Source of the DNA: Dyella_D sp052115385
Lineage (GTDB): Bacteria > Pseudomonadota > Gammaproteobacteria > Xanthomonadales > Rhodanobacteraceae
Reading direction: 5' to 3'
Assembly: GCF_052115385.1 (NCBI RefSeq)
Contig: NZ_JBFRGP010000007.1
Location: forward strand, 62,001 to 126,000
DNA length: 64,000 nt
Made by a program: the position numbers and the translations under genes. Numbering within the stretch: position 1 is the first letter of the stretch; every line of letters begins with the position of its first letter. The notes beneath the pieces are model-generated. The model made no database searches. It saw nothing but the letters and a program-made list of their open reading frames with translations, and had not been told where the DNA came from. Shown here piece by piece: positions 62,414 to 64,000 of the stretch.

Positions 62414-63574
62414 ATGCTCAAGTTCTGGAAGAAGAAACCCGCCGAGACGCCCACGCCGCCACCGGCCGAAGCGCCAGCGCCCGCTGCGGCAACGGATGCC
62501 CCGGTCGCGGCCATGCCGCACGATGCGGACGCTGCTTCGCTGGACACGCCCGCGCTGGGCGAAGCGCTGTCGGAAGCCGCGCCGCCGGCCGAGCCGGAGA
62601 CCGAAGAACAACCCTTCGAAGTGCCGGCCTTCGAAGCGCCTGGCGCCGAAGCTGCCCCCGCCAGGCGCAGCTGGCGCGAGCGCCTGTCCGGCAGCTCCTT
62701 CGCGCGTGGCCTGAGCTCGCTGTTCAGCCGCAATCCCAAGCTCGACGACGCGCTGCTGGATGAGCTGGAAACCACCCTGATCACCGCCGACGTCGGCATC
62801 GAAGCCAGCACCTCGCTGGTGGAAGACCTGCGCAAGCGCATGCACAAGCGCGAGTTCGCCGACGCCGCCGCCCTGCTCACCGCGCTGCGCAAGGACCTGG
62901 TGGCGTTGCTGGTGCCGGTGCAGCGCCCGCTCGAGGTCAGCGGCCACCAACCTTTTGTGGTGCTCACCGTCGGCATCAACGGCGTGGGCAAGACCACCAC
63001 CATCGGCAAGCTGGCGCGCCGCTTTCGCGACGAACATCGCTCGGTGCTGCTCGCCGCCGGCGACACCTTCCGCGCCGCCGCGGTCGAACAGCTCAAGACC
63101 TGGGGCGCGCGCAACAACGTGCCGGTGATCGCACAGGGCCAGGACGCGGATTCGGCCAGCGTGATCTTCGACGCGCTGCAGGCGGCCCGTTCGCGCGGCG
63201 CCGACGTGCTGATCGCCGACACCGCCGGCCGCCTGCATACCCAGGGCGGCCTGATGGACGAGCTGGGCAAGATCGCCCGCGTGCTGAAGAAGATCGACGC
63301 CGAAGCGCCGCACGAAGTGCTGATGGTGATCGACGGCACCACCGGCCAGAACGCGATCAGCCAGGTGCGCCAGTTCCGCCAGATCGTCGGCGTGACCGGC
63401 CTGGTGGTGACCAAGCTGGACGGCACCGCCAAGGGCGGCGTGGTGTTTGCGCTGGCCCGCGAGTTCGGCCTGCCGATCCGCTATGTCGGCCTCGGCGAAA
63501 CCGCCACCGACCTGCGCGTGTTCGAGGCGCAGGCTTACGTGGATGGCCTGCTGCCCGCGAGCATCGGTGCCTAA
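62414..63574 (+). CDS. ftsY: signal recognition particle receptor FtsY
   Basis: A 386-residue SRP GTPase. It has an acidic Ala/Pro/Glu-rich A domain (about residues 10-80), the N domain, and a G domain with LTVGINGVGKTTTIGKLA (about 185-202), DTFRAAAVEQLKTW, DTAGRLHTQGGLMDEL and TKLDGTAKGGVV. It docks ribosome-SRP complexes at the translocon. Divergent from rsmD across 104 bp. Confidence 0.96.
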   Translation: MLKFWKKKPAETPTPPPAEAPAPAAATDAPVAAMPHDADAASLDTPALGEALSEAAPPAEPETEEQPFEVPAFEAPGAEAAPARRSWRERLSGSSFARGLSSLFSRNPKLDDALLDELETTLITADVGIEASTSLVEDLRKRMHKREFADAAALLTALRKDLVALLVPVQRPLEVSGHQPFVVLTVGINGVGKTTTIGKLARRFRDEHRSVLLAAGDTFRAAAVEQLKTWGARNNVPVIAQGQDADSASVIFDALQAARSRGADVLIADTAGRLHTQGGLMDELGKIARVLKKIDAEAPHEVLMVIDGTTGQNAISQVRQFRQIVGVTGLVVTKLDGTAKGGVVFALAREFGLPIRYVGLGETATDLRVFEAQAYVDGLLPASIGA

Positions 63575-63589
63575 GCCCATGCGCCAGCC

Positions 63590-64000
63590 ATGCGACTGAA
63601 CCTGCCGCGCTGGCTGCGCATCACCCTCTGGAGTGCCGGGGGTCTGGCGCTGGTGGCGTTGCTCACCGTGGTCGTCTCGCTCTACCTGCTGCTGCAGCCG
63701 AGCCGCTTCACCGCATTGCTGCAACGTGAGGCGAGCAATGCCGGCCTGATTCTCAATCTGGCCAGTCCGGCCAGCCCCACGCTGTTTCCACGACCGGCGC
63801 TGGAGCTGCAGGGGCTGACCCTCAGCGCCAAGGACGCGAGCATGCCGATCCTGCTCGCCGCGCGCGGGCGCCTGCAGTTGCCGTGGCGTGCGCTGCTGGG
63901 CAAGGAGACGGTGATTTCGCGGCTGGAGATCGATTCGCCGCGGATGGATCTGGACGCCCTGCAAGCGTGGCTGGCCAGCTTGCCGCCGCGCCCCGCAAGC
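63590..64000 (+). CDS. AsmA-family protein (3' end outside window)
   Basis: Starts MRLNLPRWLRITLW at 63590, 15 nt after ftsY, with one membrane helix (GLALVALLTVVVSLYLLL) and then the AsmA N-terminal pattern (PSRFTALLQREASNAGLILNLASPASPTLFPRPALELQGLTLSA). 137 codons are visible without a stop. AsmA-like proteins are large bridge-type lipid transfer or outer-membrane assembly factors. Only the N-terminus is seen, so subfamily is open. Confidence 0.75.
   Translation, partial: MRLNLPRWLRITLWSAGGLALVALLTVVVSLYLLLQPSRFTALLQREASNAGLILNLASPASPTLFPRPALELQGLTLSAKDASMPILLAARGRLQLPWRALLGKETVISRLEIDSPRMDLDALQAWLASLPPRPAS

Overview
This is a GC-rich stretch of a gammaproteobacterial chromosome. It is dominated by a nearly complete polar-type flagellar and chemotaxis cluster, about 49 kb from cheW at 2.1 kb to flgN at 51 kb. 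The gene order (flgBCDEFGHIJKL, flagellins, fliDST, fleQ, fliEFGHIJK, fliLMNOPQR, flhB, flhA, flhF, flhG, fliA, cheYZA, motCD, cheW), the FleQ/sigma-54 and FliA/sigma-28 promoters, and the codon bias fit the order Lysobacterales (Xanthomonadales). A Rhodanobacteraceae-type genus such as Dyella, Frateuria or Rhodanobacter is my best guess; this is inference, because no rRNA is present.

Layout. 1-1.2 kb: 3' part of a pentapeptide-repeat gene. 1.4-2.1 kb: higBA toxin-antitoxin module with a dyad operator. 2.1-18.0 kb (minus strand): fliL to cheW, almost all genes overlapping by 1-4 nt, read from a sigma-54 promoter at 18.07 kb. 18.2-18.8 kb (plus strand): hicAB module with a perfect 19-bp operator, lodged between fliK and the fliL promoter. 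18.8-25.4 kb (minus): fliEFGHIJK from another sigma-54 promoter. 25.5-26.05 kb: repeat-rich non-coding interval. 26.05-33.3 kb (minus): fleQ, a PilZ-like gene, fliT, fliS, fliD and two tandem flagellins. 33.6-44.0 kb (minus): flgL to flgB from a third sigma-54 promoter. 44.3-48.0 kb (plus): a two-partner secretion pair (TpsB transporter, TpsA exoprotein with a Pro-Lys-Glu repeat stalk). 48.2-51.0 kb (plus): soluble chemoreceptor and flgA, then flgM-flgN, each pair behind a sigma-28 promoter. 51.1-52.4 kb: EAL/HDOD-type signalling protein. 52.5-60.4 kb (minus): glpK-glpF-glpD, a TMEM43-family protein, an MBL-fold hydrolase, gamma-glutamyltransferase and a YfhL-type ferredoxin. 60.5-64 kb: lipoprotein, coaD, rsmD (minus), then ftsY and the start of an AsmA-like gene (plus).

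The parts fit a standard hierarchy. FleQ with sigma-54 switches on the three hook-basal-body/export operons, which include fliA. FliA (sigma-28), held by FlgM until hook completion, then transcribes flagellin, the chemoreceptor-flgA pair and flgMN. FlhF/FlhG set flagellar place and number, CheA/CheW/CheY/CheZ control direction, and MotC/MotD form a stator.

Less ordinary elements are the TPS locus inside the flagellar cluster, whose exoprotein lacks a normal in-frame start; two toxin-antitoxin modules that each face the 3' end of a flagellar operon across about 10 bp; a second flagellin with an eroded sigma-28 promoter; three copies of a short helical motif in CheA; and two families of palindromic interspersed repeats.
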